A stretch of 64,000 nt of DNA, taken from contig NZ_SPQZ01000002.1 in NCBI RefSeq assembly GCF_004570845.1, positions 62,001 to 126,000 on the forward strand, in the 5' to 3' direction. Positions 44,333-53,626 of this stretch are shown piece after piece. Numbering within the stretch: the stretch's first letter is position 1; every line of letters starts with the position of its first letter. The position numbers were made by a program, and so were the translations under genes. Origin of the DNA: Orlajensenia leifsoniae (GTDB lineage Bacteria > Actinomycetota > Actinomycetes > Actinomycetales > Microbacteriaceae). Below the pieces are notes generated by a model, which saw only the letters and a program-made list of their open reading frames with translations, was not told the DNA's origin and ran no database searches.

Positions 44333-46075
44333 GTGTCCGCCACCGACCTGTCGGAGGCGATCGGACTCACTACGAAGCGCGCGGGTCGGGAAGCCGAGAC
44401 CTCCATGTTCCCATCTCAGTTGTCCCTGCACTCCGTGACGAAGCGTTTCGCCGACCGGGTCGTGCTCGATCGCGTCGACGTGTCCATCCGCGCCGGCGAG
44501 CATGTCGGCATCATCGGCGACAACGGTGCCGGCAAGTCGACGCTGCTCCGGCTGATCGCAGGTGAGCTGCAGCCCGATGCCGGCGAACTCACCGTCGTCG
44601 CACCCGGCGGCATGAGTGTGCTCGCGCAATCGCTCGACCTGCCCGAGCACGCGACCGTGCGCGACGCGATCGATACCTGCCTGCGTGAGCTGCGAGCGCT
44701 CGAGCATGCCATTGACGACGCGGCGGCAGCGCTCAGCGCGCCCACGGATGCCGAGCTCGAAGCCGCTCTCGCTCGGTACGCCGCGCTCGTCGACCGGTAC
44801 GAGGCACGTGACGGATACGCGGCATCCGCCCGGTTGGATATCGCACTGAACTCGCTCGGCGTGGCCGGCATCGAACACGACCGTCCGTGGGCATCGCTGT
44901 CGGGAGGCGAGCGATCGCGCGTCGCGGTCGCGGCGACGACGGCGGGCAACGCCGAACTGCTGCTGCTCGACGAGCCGACGAACGACCTCGATGACGATGC
45001 GTGGGACTGGCTGCTCGCCACCCTGCGCGCACATCGGGGCACGGTCGTCGCGGTCACGCACGACCGGGCGTTCCTCGAGGAGTTCACCGACGTGATCCTC
45101 ACGGTCCGCGACGGCACGATCACTCGTTCCGGCGACGGGTATCGCGGCTACCTCGTCGCACGAGCGATGGCGCGGGAGCGTCACCGTCTCGCGCACGAGG
45201 CCTGGAAGGAGGAGGTCGCACGGCACGGCGCGCTGGTCGCGGCGAACGCTGGTCGTCTCGACGCGATCCCGCGCAAGCTCGACAAGGCGGGTATGGGCGC
45301 TGGAGCGTTCCGGGCTCGCGGGCGTGATCACGGTGCCATGGGCCGCATCCGCAATGCCAAGGAACGGCTTGCCCGTCTTGCCGAGCAGCCGGTCGCGCCA
45401 CCGCCCGAGCCGCTCGTGTTCGCGCCGCGATTGTCGAGGAAGGCAGCCCTCGCCGGACCGGATGTCGCGCGCGACGCGTCGGCGTCGGCGGCGGCGGATC
45501 TCGCGACCACGCCGATCCTCGCCCTCGAGCATGTGCGTGTGGCTGCGGCAACCGTCGACGCCCTGCGTTTGGGGGCGGGAGATCGCGTGCTCGTCACCGG
45601 ACCGAACGGTGTGGGCAAGACCACCCTGCTGCGGGTGATCGCCGGCGAGCTGACGCCAACGCAGGGTGAGGTGAGAGTGAGTGGCCGGGTGGGGTACTTC
45701 CGCCAGCACTCGACGATCGCGGCGAGCCCGCGAAGCGTGCGCGACGCGTTCGCCCGCGGTATCCGTGAAGACGTCGACACCGCAGAAGAGCGAATTCTGC
45801 GCCTCGGGCTCTTCCGGCCGGAGGAGTTGAGAGTACCCGTCGCCGCATTGTCCTTCGGCCAGCGGAGGCGACTCGAACTTGCGCTGCTCGTGAGTGGATC
45901 GCATGACTTGCTGCTGCTCGACGAGCCGACGAACCACCTCGCCCCGGAACTCGTCGACGAACTGGAGTCCGCCCTCGACTCCTACGACGGCGCAGTCGTG
46001 CTGGTCACGCACGACCGGATGCTGCGTCGGAGGTTCAGGGGAGCGCGGCTCGAGCTCGGGGCCGCCGCCGCATGA
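44333..46075 (+). CDS. ABC-F family ATPase (ribosome-protection type)
   Basis: A 580-aa soluble protein with two ABC cassettes and no membrane segment. First cassette: GIIGDNGAGKSTLLRLIAG, LSGGERSRV, LLLLDEPTNDLD. Second: LVTGPNGVGKTTLLRVIAG, degenerate signature LSFGQRRRLELA, LLLLDEPTNHLAPE. The inter-domain linker is long, charged and helical (HRLAHEAWKEEVARHGALVA...), like ABC-F proteins that protect ribosomes from macrolides, lincosamides or streptogramins. Resistance spectrum cannot be read from sequence. GTG 44333 or ATG 44405 (MFPSQLSLHSVTKRF) could be the start; the latter fits the family better. Confidence 0.88.
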   Translation: MSATDLSEAIGLTTKRAGREAETSMFPSQLSLHSVTKRFADRVVLDRVDVSIRAGEHVGIIGDNGAGKSTLLRLIAGELQPDAGELTVVAPGGMSVLAQSLDLPEHATVRDAIDTCLRELRALEHAIDDAAAALSAPTDAELEAALARYAALVDRYEARDGYAASARLDIALNSLGVAGIEHDRPWASLSGGERSRVAVAATTAGNAELLLLDEPTNDLDDDAWDWLLATLRAHRGTVVAVTHDRAFLEEFTDVILTVRDGTITRSGDGYRGYLVARAMARERHRLAHEAWKEEVARHGALVAANAGRLDAIPRKLDKAGMGAGAFRARGRDHGAMGRIRNAKERLARLAEQPVAPPPEPLVFAPRLSRKAALAGPDVARDASASAAADLATTPILALEHVRVAAATVDALRLGAGDRVLVTGPNGVGKTTLLRVIAGELTPTQGEVRVSGRVGYFRQHSTIAASPRSVRDAFARGIREDVDTAEERILRLGLFRPEELRVPVAALSFGQRRRLELALLVSGSHDLLLLDEPTNHLAPELVDELESALDSYDGAVVLVTHDRMLRRRFRGARLELGAAAA

Positions 46076-46254
46076 ACGCAAGGAAGCGCCGGCGACATGG
46101 ACAGGACGTCGGTCCGTCCGTCTGCTGGCAAACCAGCACCGGTTTCCCGGAGGCGGCCTGGATGGCGAGGGATCCCGCGACGGCCGCGATATTGTGGGCA
46201 CCGTTGTCGACGCCCTGACAGCAGGTCAGCGCCCTCGCCCAAGGAGAAACACAC

Positions 46255-47148
46255 ATGTCGGTCGGCTTGCTCGCGATCGTGGACGACGTCCTCACCGCCG
46301 CCCTCAAAGCGAGTGCGAAAACCGCGGGTGTCGTCATCGACGATGCTGCCGTCACTCCGCAATACGTCCAGGGCCTCACGCCGGCGCGCGAATTGCCCGT
46401 CGTGTGGCGCATCGCGCTCGGAAGCCTCTTCAACAAGTTCGTCATCATCATCCCGGTCGCATTGCTGCTCTCCGCATTCGCGCCGTGGGTGCTGCCCTTC
46501 CTCCTCATCATCGGCGGCACGTACCTGTGCTTCGAGGGTGCCGAGAAGGTCACCGAATGGTTCGGCGCCCATCACGCCAGCGAGACGGAAGAGCCGCGCG
46601 ACGAGCGCAAACTCGTGTTCGGCGCCATCCGTACCGACCTCATTCTCAGCACCGAGATCATGCTCATCGCGCTCGACAGTCTCGATCCCGACTTCGGAAT
46701 CTGGATGACGCTCGCAGCGCTGGCGGCCATCGGGCTCGGCATGACTGTGCTCGTCTACGGCACGGTTGGGCTGCTGGTCAAGATCGACGACATCGGACTG
46801 AGACTCATGAAGAGTCCCACGAAGGGCGTACGACGCACCGGTGCCCGCATCGTGGCGTCGATGCCTGCCGTGTTCCGCGTGATCAGCATCGTCGGCACCG
46901 TCGCCATGCTGTGGGTCGGCGGGCACCTGGTGATAGCGAACCTCGGCGAGACGTTCTGGACCGCGCCCCACGACATCCTCGAATCGGTGACGCATGCGAT
47001 CGAGGCTGCCGGGCCCGTCGTCGTCTGGGTAGCCGACACTGCGATGTCGGCCGTCTTCGGGCTTCTCCTCGGTCTGATCATCGTCGCGATCATGGCGGGA
47101 GTGTCACGGCTGGCCAGACGGAACCACCCAGCCGACGTCGCACACTGA
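46255..47148 (+). CDS. DUF808 inner-membrane protein
   Basis: A 297-aa protein of the DUF808/YedI family. Family features are SVGLLAIVDDVLTAALKAS, VTPQYVQGLTPARELPVVWR, FLLIIGGTYLCFEGAEKV and a region reading GAIRTDLILSTEIMLIALDS. About six membrane helices are visible. Its function is unknown. An aaggag ribosome binding site lies 9 nt before the ATG, which starts 179 nt after the ABC-F gene. Confidence 0.9.
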   Translation: MSVGLLAIVDDVLTAALKASAKTAGVVIDDAAVTPQYVQGLTPARELPVVWRIALGSLFNKFVIIIPVALLLSAFAPWVLPFLLIIGGTYLCFEGAEKVTEWFGAHHASETEEPRDERKLVFGAIRTDLILSTEIMLIALDSLDPDFGIWMTLAALAAIGLGMTVLVYGTVGLLVKIDDIGLRLMKSPTKGVRRTGARIVASMPAVFRVISIVGTVAMLWVGGHLVIANLGETFWTAPHDILESVTHAIEAAGPVVVWVADTAMSAVFGLLLGLIIVAIMAGVSRLARRNHPADVAH

Positions 47149-47236
47149 AGTCTGCAGAACGACCAGCTCGTTCGCGAATGGCCACGGCGCTCCGTGGCCC
47201 TGGCCGGAGGCAGCCCGGTTCGTCAGGACCGGCCGT

Positions 47237-47242
47237 TAGACT
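47237..47242 (+). promoter_or_regulatory. -10 box (TAGACT) before a small ORF
   Basis: TAGACT, then gcccgcc, then the ATG at 47250, the leaderless pattern. Confidence 0.4.
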
Positions 47243-47249
47243 GCCCGCC

Positions 47250-47414
47250 ATGCTCAACTGGTTGATGCGGACTTGGTTCTCCTCTGTGGAGTGGGGTCGT
47301 GTAGCGATCCAGACGCTGGGCGGCGGGAACGGTGACCCTGAAGCCTTGCGCACCCTTGATCAGGCGAACAAGAAGGCGTGGCCCGCCAGCACGCGTCGCC
47401 GCCGCCAGCAGTGA
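47250..47414 (+). CDS. 54-aa small protein (tentative)
   Basis: A short frame encoding MLNWLMRTWFSSVEWGRVAI, then QTLGGGNGDPEALRTLDQAN and KKAWPASTRRRRQQ. Support is a leaderless -10 box 7 nt upstream and a small hairpin (ggaacg-ggat-cgttcc, 47416-47431) just after the stop. The N-terminus is amphipathic with several Trp. I do not recognise it. Confidence 0.4.
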   Translation: MLNWLMRTWFSSVEWGRVAIQTLGGGNGDPEALRTLDQANKKAWPASTRRRRQQ

Positions 47415-47495
47415 TGGAACGGGATCGTTCCTCGCAGCCGTTCACGATCTGATTCCGCATGCGCGGACGCCAACCGACCCCTCAGGCCTGATCGC

Positions 47496-47993
47496 CTAGA
47501 GGTCGAGGACGCACCAGACCACTTCGCCGTTCTCCGCCGACGTGACGTGATCACGGCGGAATCCCACCTTCTGGAGCACCCGGAACGAGGGCGTGTTCCA
47601 CGCACCGACGGTGGACCAGAGCCGTCGCCTGCCCGTCGCTCGGGCCGCGTCGACGACCGCAGCAGCCGCTTCGGTGGCGTAGCCCTGTCCATGCGCGCTG
47701 CGCAGCAGCTCATAGGCGAGCTCGGGTTCCTCGACGGTGGAGCGGCCGATGATCAGGCCGCAGTAGCCGAGGAAGTCGTCCTCGCCGTTGCGGTGAAGCG
47801 TCAGGAGATGGATGCCGCGGCCCGGCGCGCTCGCCCGAGCTTCGCGGATCTCCTCTGTGGCGTCCTCCAGGGTCGGAGTGTCGCCTCCGCGTTCGCCGAC
47901 GAGCGCACGGTAGCCGGCGGCATCCGTCTCCTCCCACAGCCGGAGCCGCAGTCTCGCGGTGTCCAGGGCGAACGGCATCGGGTGAAACGACAT
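47496..47993 (-). CDS. GNAT N-acetyltransferase, RimJ/RimL type
   Basis: A 165-aa protein. DTARLRLRLWEETDAAGYRA is the typical start, GYCGLIIGRSTVEEPELAYE the core, and LLRSAHGQGYATEAAAAVVD the acetyl-CoA motif (Q/R-x-x-G-x-A/G with YATEA). NTPSFRVLQKVGFRRD closes the fold. The start is leaderless: TAAGCT at 48005-48000 on the minus strand lies 6 nt before the ATG. Confidence 0.88.
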   Translation of the reverse strand: MSFHPMPFALDTARLRLRLWEETDAAGYRALVGERGGDTPTLEDATEEIREARASAPGRGIHLLTLHRNGEDDFLGYCGLIIGRSTVEEPELAYELLRSAHGQGYATEAAAAVVDAARATGRRRLWSTVGAWNTPSFRVLQKVGFRRDHVTSAENGEVVWCVLDL

Positions 47994-48079
47994 GCCGCCA
48001 GCTTATTTCTGCTCGGTGGCCGCGGGGCTTGCCGTCGCGGTCCAGATGTGGTCGGGTGGATCAAGGCAAGGGGGCCACC

Positions 48080-49525
48080 ATGAGCGATCCGTCCTGGACA
48101 CAAGTCGTCAAGACCGTCGAGCCCGAGAAGCCGGAGCTGAAACGGGTCTTGGGGCCGGGTCTGCTGCTTCTCTTCATCGTCGGCGACATCCTCGGAACGG
48201 GCATCTACGCCCTCACCGGCCAGGTTGCCGCTGAGGTCGGTGGGGCCGCCTGGCTGCCCTTCCTCCTCGCGTTCGCGGTGGCCACTGTGACGGCGTTCTC
48301 CTACCTGGAGCTGGTGACGAAGTATCCCCAGGCGGCGGGCGCGGCGCTGTACACGCACAAGGCCTTCGGCATCCACTTCTTCACGTTCATCGTGTGCTTC
48401 GTCGTCATGACCTCGGGCATCACGTCGGCGTCGACGGCGTCGCGCGCGTTCGCGGCCAATCTCCTCGTGGCCTTCGGTATCCCGGATGCCACAGTCTCGA
48501 CGATGCTCATCGCCCTGGCCTTCATCGTGCTCATCATGCTGGTCAACCTGCGCGGCGTGAGTGAGAGCGTCTGGCTCAACGTCGTGCTGACCCTCGTGGA
48601 GCTCTCCGGACTGCTGCTCGTCATCCTCATCGGCATGTGGGCGATCTCCGGCGGCAACGCCGACTGGTCCCGGGTCGTGGCCTTCAACACCCCGGAGGAC
48701 AAGAACGTGGTACTCGCGGTGAGTACCGCGACCTCGTTGGCCTTCTTCGCGATGGTCGGCTTCGAGGACTCGGTCAACATGGCGGAGGAGACGAAGGACC
48801 CGAGCCGCATCTTCCCGAAGATGATGCTGAGTGGACTCGGCATCGCGGCGATCATCTACGTTCTGGTGTCGATCACCGTGGTCGCCCTGGTTCCCATCGG
48901 GCAGCTCGTCGGCAGCGAAACCCCCCTCGTGACTGCGGTGGAGGCGGCGGCGCCGGGCTTCCCGATCAACGATCTGCTGCCGTTCATCTCCATGTTCGCC
49001 GTGGCCAACACGGCCCTCATCAACATGATGATGGCCAGCCGCCTGCTCTACGGCATGAGCAGGCAGAACGTGTTGCCGCCCTTCCTCGGCAAGGTCGCAC
49101 CGAGGCGCCAGACGCCGTGGGCGGCGATCCTGTTCACGACTGCACTCGCCGTGGGCCTGGTCGCCTACGTGTCCCTCGACGCAGAGGGCTCGATCGTCGC
49201 CCTGCTGGGAGGCACCACATCGCTCCTGTTGCTCACGGTGTTCGCCATCGTCAACGTGACGGTACTGGTGCTGCGGCGTCAGCCCGTCGACCACAAGCAC
49301 TTCCGCACGCCCCGCGTGCTGCCGATCATCGGCGCGATCACCTGTCTGTACCTGGTGTTCCCGTGGACCTCCGGCCGGCCGGCCGCCCAGTACGTCATCG
49401 CGCTCGTCCTGTTGGGCATCGGCATCCTGCTCTGGATCGTCGAGCGCATCTACACTGCGTCGAAGCGTCGCCGCGAGCCCGAGCCCGAGCGCCAGCCCGC
49501 TGCACGACGTACTGAAGGTCCGTGA
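48080..49525 (+). CDS. APC-family amino acid permease
   Basis: A 481-aa transporter with about 12 helices. The APC signature is LLLLFIVGDILGTGIYALTG (helix 1 with GxG), followed by SYLELVTKYPQAAGAALYTH, and FFAMVGFEDSVNMAEETKDP in helix 6, then SRLLYGMSRQNVLPPFLGKV. The substrate is unknown, likely a cationic or neutral amino acid. The ATG at 48080 follows aaggggg at 6 nt; an in-frame upstream start at 48029 is rejected. Confidence 0.9.
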   Translation: MSDPSWTQVVKTVEPEKPELKRVLGPGLLLLFIVGDILGTGIYALTGQVAAEVGGAAWLPFLLAFAVATVTAFSYLELVTKYPQAAGAALYTHKAFGIHFFTFIVCFVVMTSGITSASTASRAFAANLLVAFGIPDATVSTMLIALAFIVLIMLVNLRGVSESVWLNVVLTLVELSGLLLVILIGMWAISGGNADWSRVVAFNTPEDKNVVLAVSTATSLAFFAMVGFEDSVNMAEETKDPSRIFPKMMLSGLGIAAIIYVLVSITVVALVPIGQLVGSETPLVTAVEAAAPGFPINDLLPFISMFAVANTALINMMMASRLLYGMSRQNVLPPFLGKVAPRRQTPWAAILFTTALAVGLVAYVSLDAEGSIVALLGGTTSLLLLTVFAIVNVTVLVLRRQPVDHKHFRTPRVLPIIGAITCLYLVFPWTSGRPAAQYVIALVLLGIGILLWIVERIYTASKRRREPEPERQPAARRTEGP

Positions 49526-49652
49526 CGGACAGACACCAGCACCATTCCGCCACAGCGCGCCCCGGCCGATGACAGCGTGTCATCGCTTGGGTTGACTGGA
49601 TGCGGCGGTCCGTCGCACTCCGATCGTCGACGGGCTGGGAACGGAGGTCGAC

Positions 49653-49988
49653 ATGTCTGCCGAACCGACAGTGCTGAGGAGCTGGACCGGCTGGATCCGA
49701 ACTGCGGATCGCGAGCCCTACCGCGACTACCTGGAGGGGACCGGGCTGCGCGAGTACCGCGAGACGCCCGGCAATCTGGGCGCCGTTCTGCTCTACCGGG
49801 ACGACGAGGACGACCGAACCGAGGTGAGGACCCTCTCCCTGTGGCGTTCGCGCGACGACATCGTCGCCTTCGCCGGTGAGGACATCGCGGCCGCTGTGTT
49901 CTACCCGGAGGATGACCGCTACCTGATCGGTCGGGACACGACGGTCGAGCACTTCGACGTGCCGTGGGCCGAGCTGGCCGGGGGTTGA
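49653..49988 (+). CDS. Antibiotic biosynthesis monooxygenase-like (ABM) protein
   Basis: A 111-aa protein resembling ferredoxin-fold ABM family members: RSWTGWIRTADREPYRDYLE at the N-terminus, NLGAVLLYRDDEDDRTEVRT in the middle, LSLWRSRDDIVAFAG and a C-terminal FYPEDDRYLIGRDTTVEHFD. No cofactor residues can be assigned. The ATG follows gggaacggaggtcgac, a good ribosome binding site. Confidence 0.7.
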   Translation: MSAEPTVLRSWTGWIRTADREPYRDYLEGTGLREYRETPGNLGAVLLYRDDEDDRTEVRTLSLWRSRDDIVAFAGEDIAAAVFYPEDDRYLIGRDTTVEHFDVPWAELAGG

Positions 49989-50070
49989 CCGGTCGGGAGT
50001 CTGCTCGGATCCAGGGCGTCCACACGGGCGGTCGGGCGCCCGGCGTGCCCGTCCGCACGCCGAGGGCGGC

Positions 50071-50103
50071 TACTCTGGCGGCATGACCGAGGACGCGAAC
50101 TGA
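50071..50103 (+). promoter_or_regulatory. Leaderless six-codon leader ORF upstream of a small membrane protein
   Basis: TACTCT, then ggcggc, then ATG at 50083 opens the frame MTEDAN-stop, whose TGA (50101-50103) overlaps the next ATG at 50103. Translation of the leader would couple directly to the following gene. Confidence 0.45.
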
Positions 50104-50237
50104 TGCCCGAATTCCTGATGTGGGGAGTCGCGATCGTGATCCTCGGCGGATCGCTGGTGGTCACGGTGATCGCCGCCGTGCGGGTCTGGCGACGTGACGA
50201 CGACCCCACCGACGGCGGTCCCACGGACCGCGACTGA
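50103..50237 (+). CDS. 44-aa single-pass membrane protein
   Basis: The frame encodes MPEFLMWGVAIVILGGSLVV, then TVIAAVRVWRRDDDPTDGGP and TDRD. One membrane helix with a positively charged and then acidic cytosolic tail is evident. The start overlaps the leader ORF stop by 1 nt (TGATG). I do not recognise a family. Convergent with the collagen-like gene. Confidence 0.55.
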   Translation: MPEFLMWGVAIVILGGSLVVTVIAAVRVWRRDDDPTDGGPTDRD

Positions 50238-50259
50238 TCGGCAGGGCCGTCGCTCGGCC

Positions 50260-51045
<786 letters not shown>

Positions 51046-51210
51046 TCACTCCATCCCTCGCGCTCCGCGTGCACCTGTCGGTGCACGGCTCGAGCCGCGT
51101 CGCGCTCATCGTAGCGGCACGGTCGCATCAGCCGACAGAGTGAAAATGCCGCCCCATCCGGTCATCGACAGTCACTGATCGTCCGACCCGTCGACCACCG
51201 CGGGACCCGT

Positions 51211-51269
51211 GCGCCATTTCGCGGGGTACTGCGCCAGCTGATGTGGCGCGCAACCCCGGGAAATGGCGC
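51211..51269. repeat. Nested palindrome downstream of the fdh operon
   Basis: Outer arms gcgccatttcgcggggt (51211-51227) and accccgggaaatggcgc (51253-51269) pair over 17 bp with one mismatch; inside, gcgcca and tggcgc form a second hairpin. There is no T-run. It lies in the 274-bp gap between the fdhF-like stop and the collagen-like gene start, which holds no gene. It may be a REP-like element or terminator. Confidence 0.6.
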
Positions 51270-51313
51270 GGCGCGCGAACAGCCGCCCCGATCACGGCCG
51301 CGCCGCCTCAGCC

Positions 51314-53626
51314 TCAGCGCGGAGAGGCGCTCGCAGCCACCACCCGCACGAGCACGGCCTTCGACACCGGGGTGTTGCTGCCGACGGCGGTGCTGGCGAG
51401 CGGGACGAGCACGTTCGCCTCGGGGAAGTACGCGGCCGCGCAACCCCGTGCTGTCGGATAGGAGACTGCGCGGTAGTCGCGGAGCGATCGCTCCACCCCG
51501 TCGTCCCACTCGGTGAAGACGTCGACGCGCTGACCGTCGACGAGGCCGAGTTCGGCGAGGTCGAGCGGGTTGATGAAGACCACCTCGCGACCCTTCTTGA
51601 TGCCGCGATACCGGTCGTTGAGGCTGTAGATGGTGGTGTTGTACTGGTCGTGCGAGCGCAGGGTCTGCAGCAGCAGGCATCCGTCGGGCCTCTGCACGTG
51701 CTCGAGGGTGTTGACGGTGAGCATGGCCTTGCCCGTCGCCGTGGCGAAGGTGCGGGAGTCGCGTGGACCATTGGGCAGCACGAATCCGTCGCGGGTGCGG
51801 ATGCGCTCGTTGTAGTTCTCGAAACCCGGAACGACGCGGCTGATGTGCTCGCGGATCACGTCGTAGTCGTGCTCGAACGCTGCCCAGTCGATGGGAACCT
51901 CTGCGGCGCGGTCGCCGAGGGTGGCCTGCGCGAGCCGAGCCACGATCGCCACCTCGCTCAGCAGTCCGGCGGTGACGGGCGGCACCTGACCGTGGCTGCC
52001 GTGCACCGCGCAGACGGTGTCCTCCACGGAGACGAACTGGGGTCCGGATGCCTGGATGTCGATCTCGGTGCGGCCGAGAGTCGGCAGGATGAGCGCCTCC
52101 GTGCCGATCACGGCGTGCGAGCGGTTGAGCTTGGTGGACACCTGCACGGTCATCTCGGTGCCGCGCATGGCGGCCTCGGCGAGTGTCGTGTCGGAGATGG
52201 CTGCGACCAGGTTGCCGCCCATGCCCATCCAGAACTTGATCTCCCCGCGCTGCATGGCCGCGATGCCGTTGACGGAATCGACTCCGTGGTGTCGCGGCGG
52301 CTCGAAGGAGAACTCGTCGCGGAGCGCGTCGAGGAAGCGGTCGGGCATCTGCTCCCAGATGCCCATGGTGCGGTCGCCCTGCACGTTGCTGTGTCCGCGA
52401 ATGGGGGAGGCGCCGGCTCCGAGGCGACCGATGTTGCCGCGAAGCAGCAGCAGGTTCACGATCTCCTTGATCGTCTCGACCGCCTTGCGATGCTGGGTGA
52501 TCCCCATCGCCCACGTGATGATCACGCGGTCCGCCTTGATGTAGGCATCCGCCAGCTCGTCGATCTGCTGGAGCGAGAGCCCCGTGGCGAGGAGCACCTC
52601 ATCGTCGTCAACGTCGGCCATGGCAGCGGCGAAGGCGTCGAAGCCGCTGCAGTGCTCGGCGATGAACGCGTGGTCGAGCACTGTTCCGGGGGCGGATGCC
52701 TCAGCGAGGAGTACGCGCTTGGACACCGCCTGCAGCAATGCCATGTCGCCGCCCAGCCTGATCTGCAGGAACTGGTCGGCGATGTCGGTGCCGCGACCGA
52801 CCAGGCCGCGGGCCGTCTGGGGGTTCTTGTAGCGCCGGAGCCCCGCCTCGGGCAGAGGGTTCACCGCCACGATGCGGGCGCCGTTCCTCTTCGCGTCTTC
52901 CAGCGCGGTGAGCATGCGCGGGTGGTTGGTGCCCGGATTCTGCCCGAGCACGATCACGAGGTCGGCGTGCTCGAAGTCGTCGTACGCGATCGTGGACTTG
53001 CCGATGCCGAGAGTCTCGCCCATGGCCGTGCCCGTGGACTCGTGGCACATGTTCGAGCAGTCGGGCAGGTTGTTGGTGCCGTAGGCGCGCACGAACAGCT
53101 GGTACAGGAAGGCCGCCTCGTTCGACGTGCGGCCCGAGGTGTAGAACGACGCCTCGTCGGGGGAGTCGAGCGAGGTCAGCTTGGCCGCGATGATCTCGAA
53201 GGCGCGGTCCCACGTGACGGGCGCGTAGTGGTCGGAGTCGGCGGGCTTGTAGACCGGCTCGGTGAGACGCCCCTGCATGCCCAGCCAGTACTCGCTCCTG
53301 TCGAGCAGGTCGTCGATGGAGTGCTCGCCCCAGAAGGCGCTCGGAACGAGAACCGGCGTCGCCTCCCACACGACCGCCTTGGCCCCGTTCTCGCAGAACT
53401 CGGCGACCTTGCGGTGGTCGGGGTCGGGCCAGGCGCAGCTCATGCAGTCGAAGCCGCCCTTCTGGTTGAGCGTCGCCAGCAGCTTCATGGTGCGGGTGAT
53501 GCCCAACTGCTGCACCGCCGGTTCCATCGCGTGCAGGATGCCGGGCACACCTGCCGCCCAGCTGCTCGGTGCGCCGACCTCGAGGTCGGCATCCGTCACG
53601 TCATCGACCGGCGGACGACGGCTCAT
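51314..53626 (-). CDS. FdhF/YdeP-family molybdopterin oxidoreductase
   Basis: A 770-aa molybdo-bis(MGD) enzyme of the formate dehydrogenase alpha/YdeP type. An N-terminal Fe-S site is likely from FDCMSCAWPDPDHRKVAEFC. The probable Mo-ligand Cys lies in NMCHESTGTAMGETLG; MGD-binding segments are VIVLGQNPGTNHPRML, WAMGITQHRKAVETI and RGHSNVQGDRTMGIWEQ. The C-terminal domain has TLRSHDQYNTTIY. The in vivo substrate is uncertain. The ATG at 53626 overlaps the fdhD stop (ATGA). Confidence 0.92.
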   Translation of the reverse strand: MSRRPPVDDVTDADLEVGAPSSWAAGVPGILHAMEPAVQQLGITRTMKLLATLNQKGGFDCMSCAWPDPDHRKVAEFCENGAKAVVWEATPVLVPSAFWGEHSIDDLLDRSEYWLGMQGRLTEPVYKPADSDHYAPVTWDRAFEIIAAKLTSLDSPDEASFYTSGRTSNEAAFLYQLFVRAYGTNNLPDCSNMCHESTGTAMGETLGIGKSTIAYDDFEHADLVIVLGQNPGTNHPRMLTALEDAKRNGARIVAVNPLPEAGLRRYKNPQTARGLVGRGTDIADQFLQIRLGGDMALLQAVSKRVLLAEASAPGTVLDHAFIAEHCSGFDAFAAAMADVDDDEVLLATGLSLQQIDELADAYIKADRVIITWAMGITQHRKAVETIKEIVNLLLLRGNIGRLGAGASPIRGHSNVQGDRTMGIWEQMPDRFLDALRDEFSFEPPRHHGVDSVNGIAAMQRGEIKFWMGMGGNLVAAISDTTLAEAAMRGTEMTVQVSTKLNRSHAVIGTEALILPTLGRTEIDIQASGPQFVSVEDTVCAVHGSHGQVPPVTAGLLSEVAIVARLAQATLGDRAAEVPIDWAAFEHDYDVIREHISRVVPGFENYNERIRTRDGFVLPNGPRDSRTFATATGKAMLTVNTLEHVQRPDGCLLLQTLRSHDQYNTTIYSLNDRYRGIKKGREVVFINPLDLAELGLVDGQRVDVFTEWDDGVERSLRDYRAVSYPTARGCAAAYFPEANVLVPLASTAVGSNTPVSKAVLVRVVAASASPR

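Noticed and set aside
45894-47414. 506-codon plus-strand frame across the ABC-F end and DUF808 gene
   Set aside because: It is a frame shadow through two well-supported genes; only its last 54 codons after a leaderless start are kept, tentatively.
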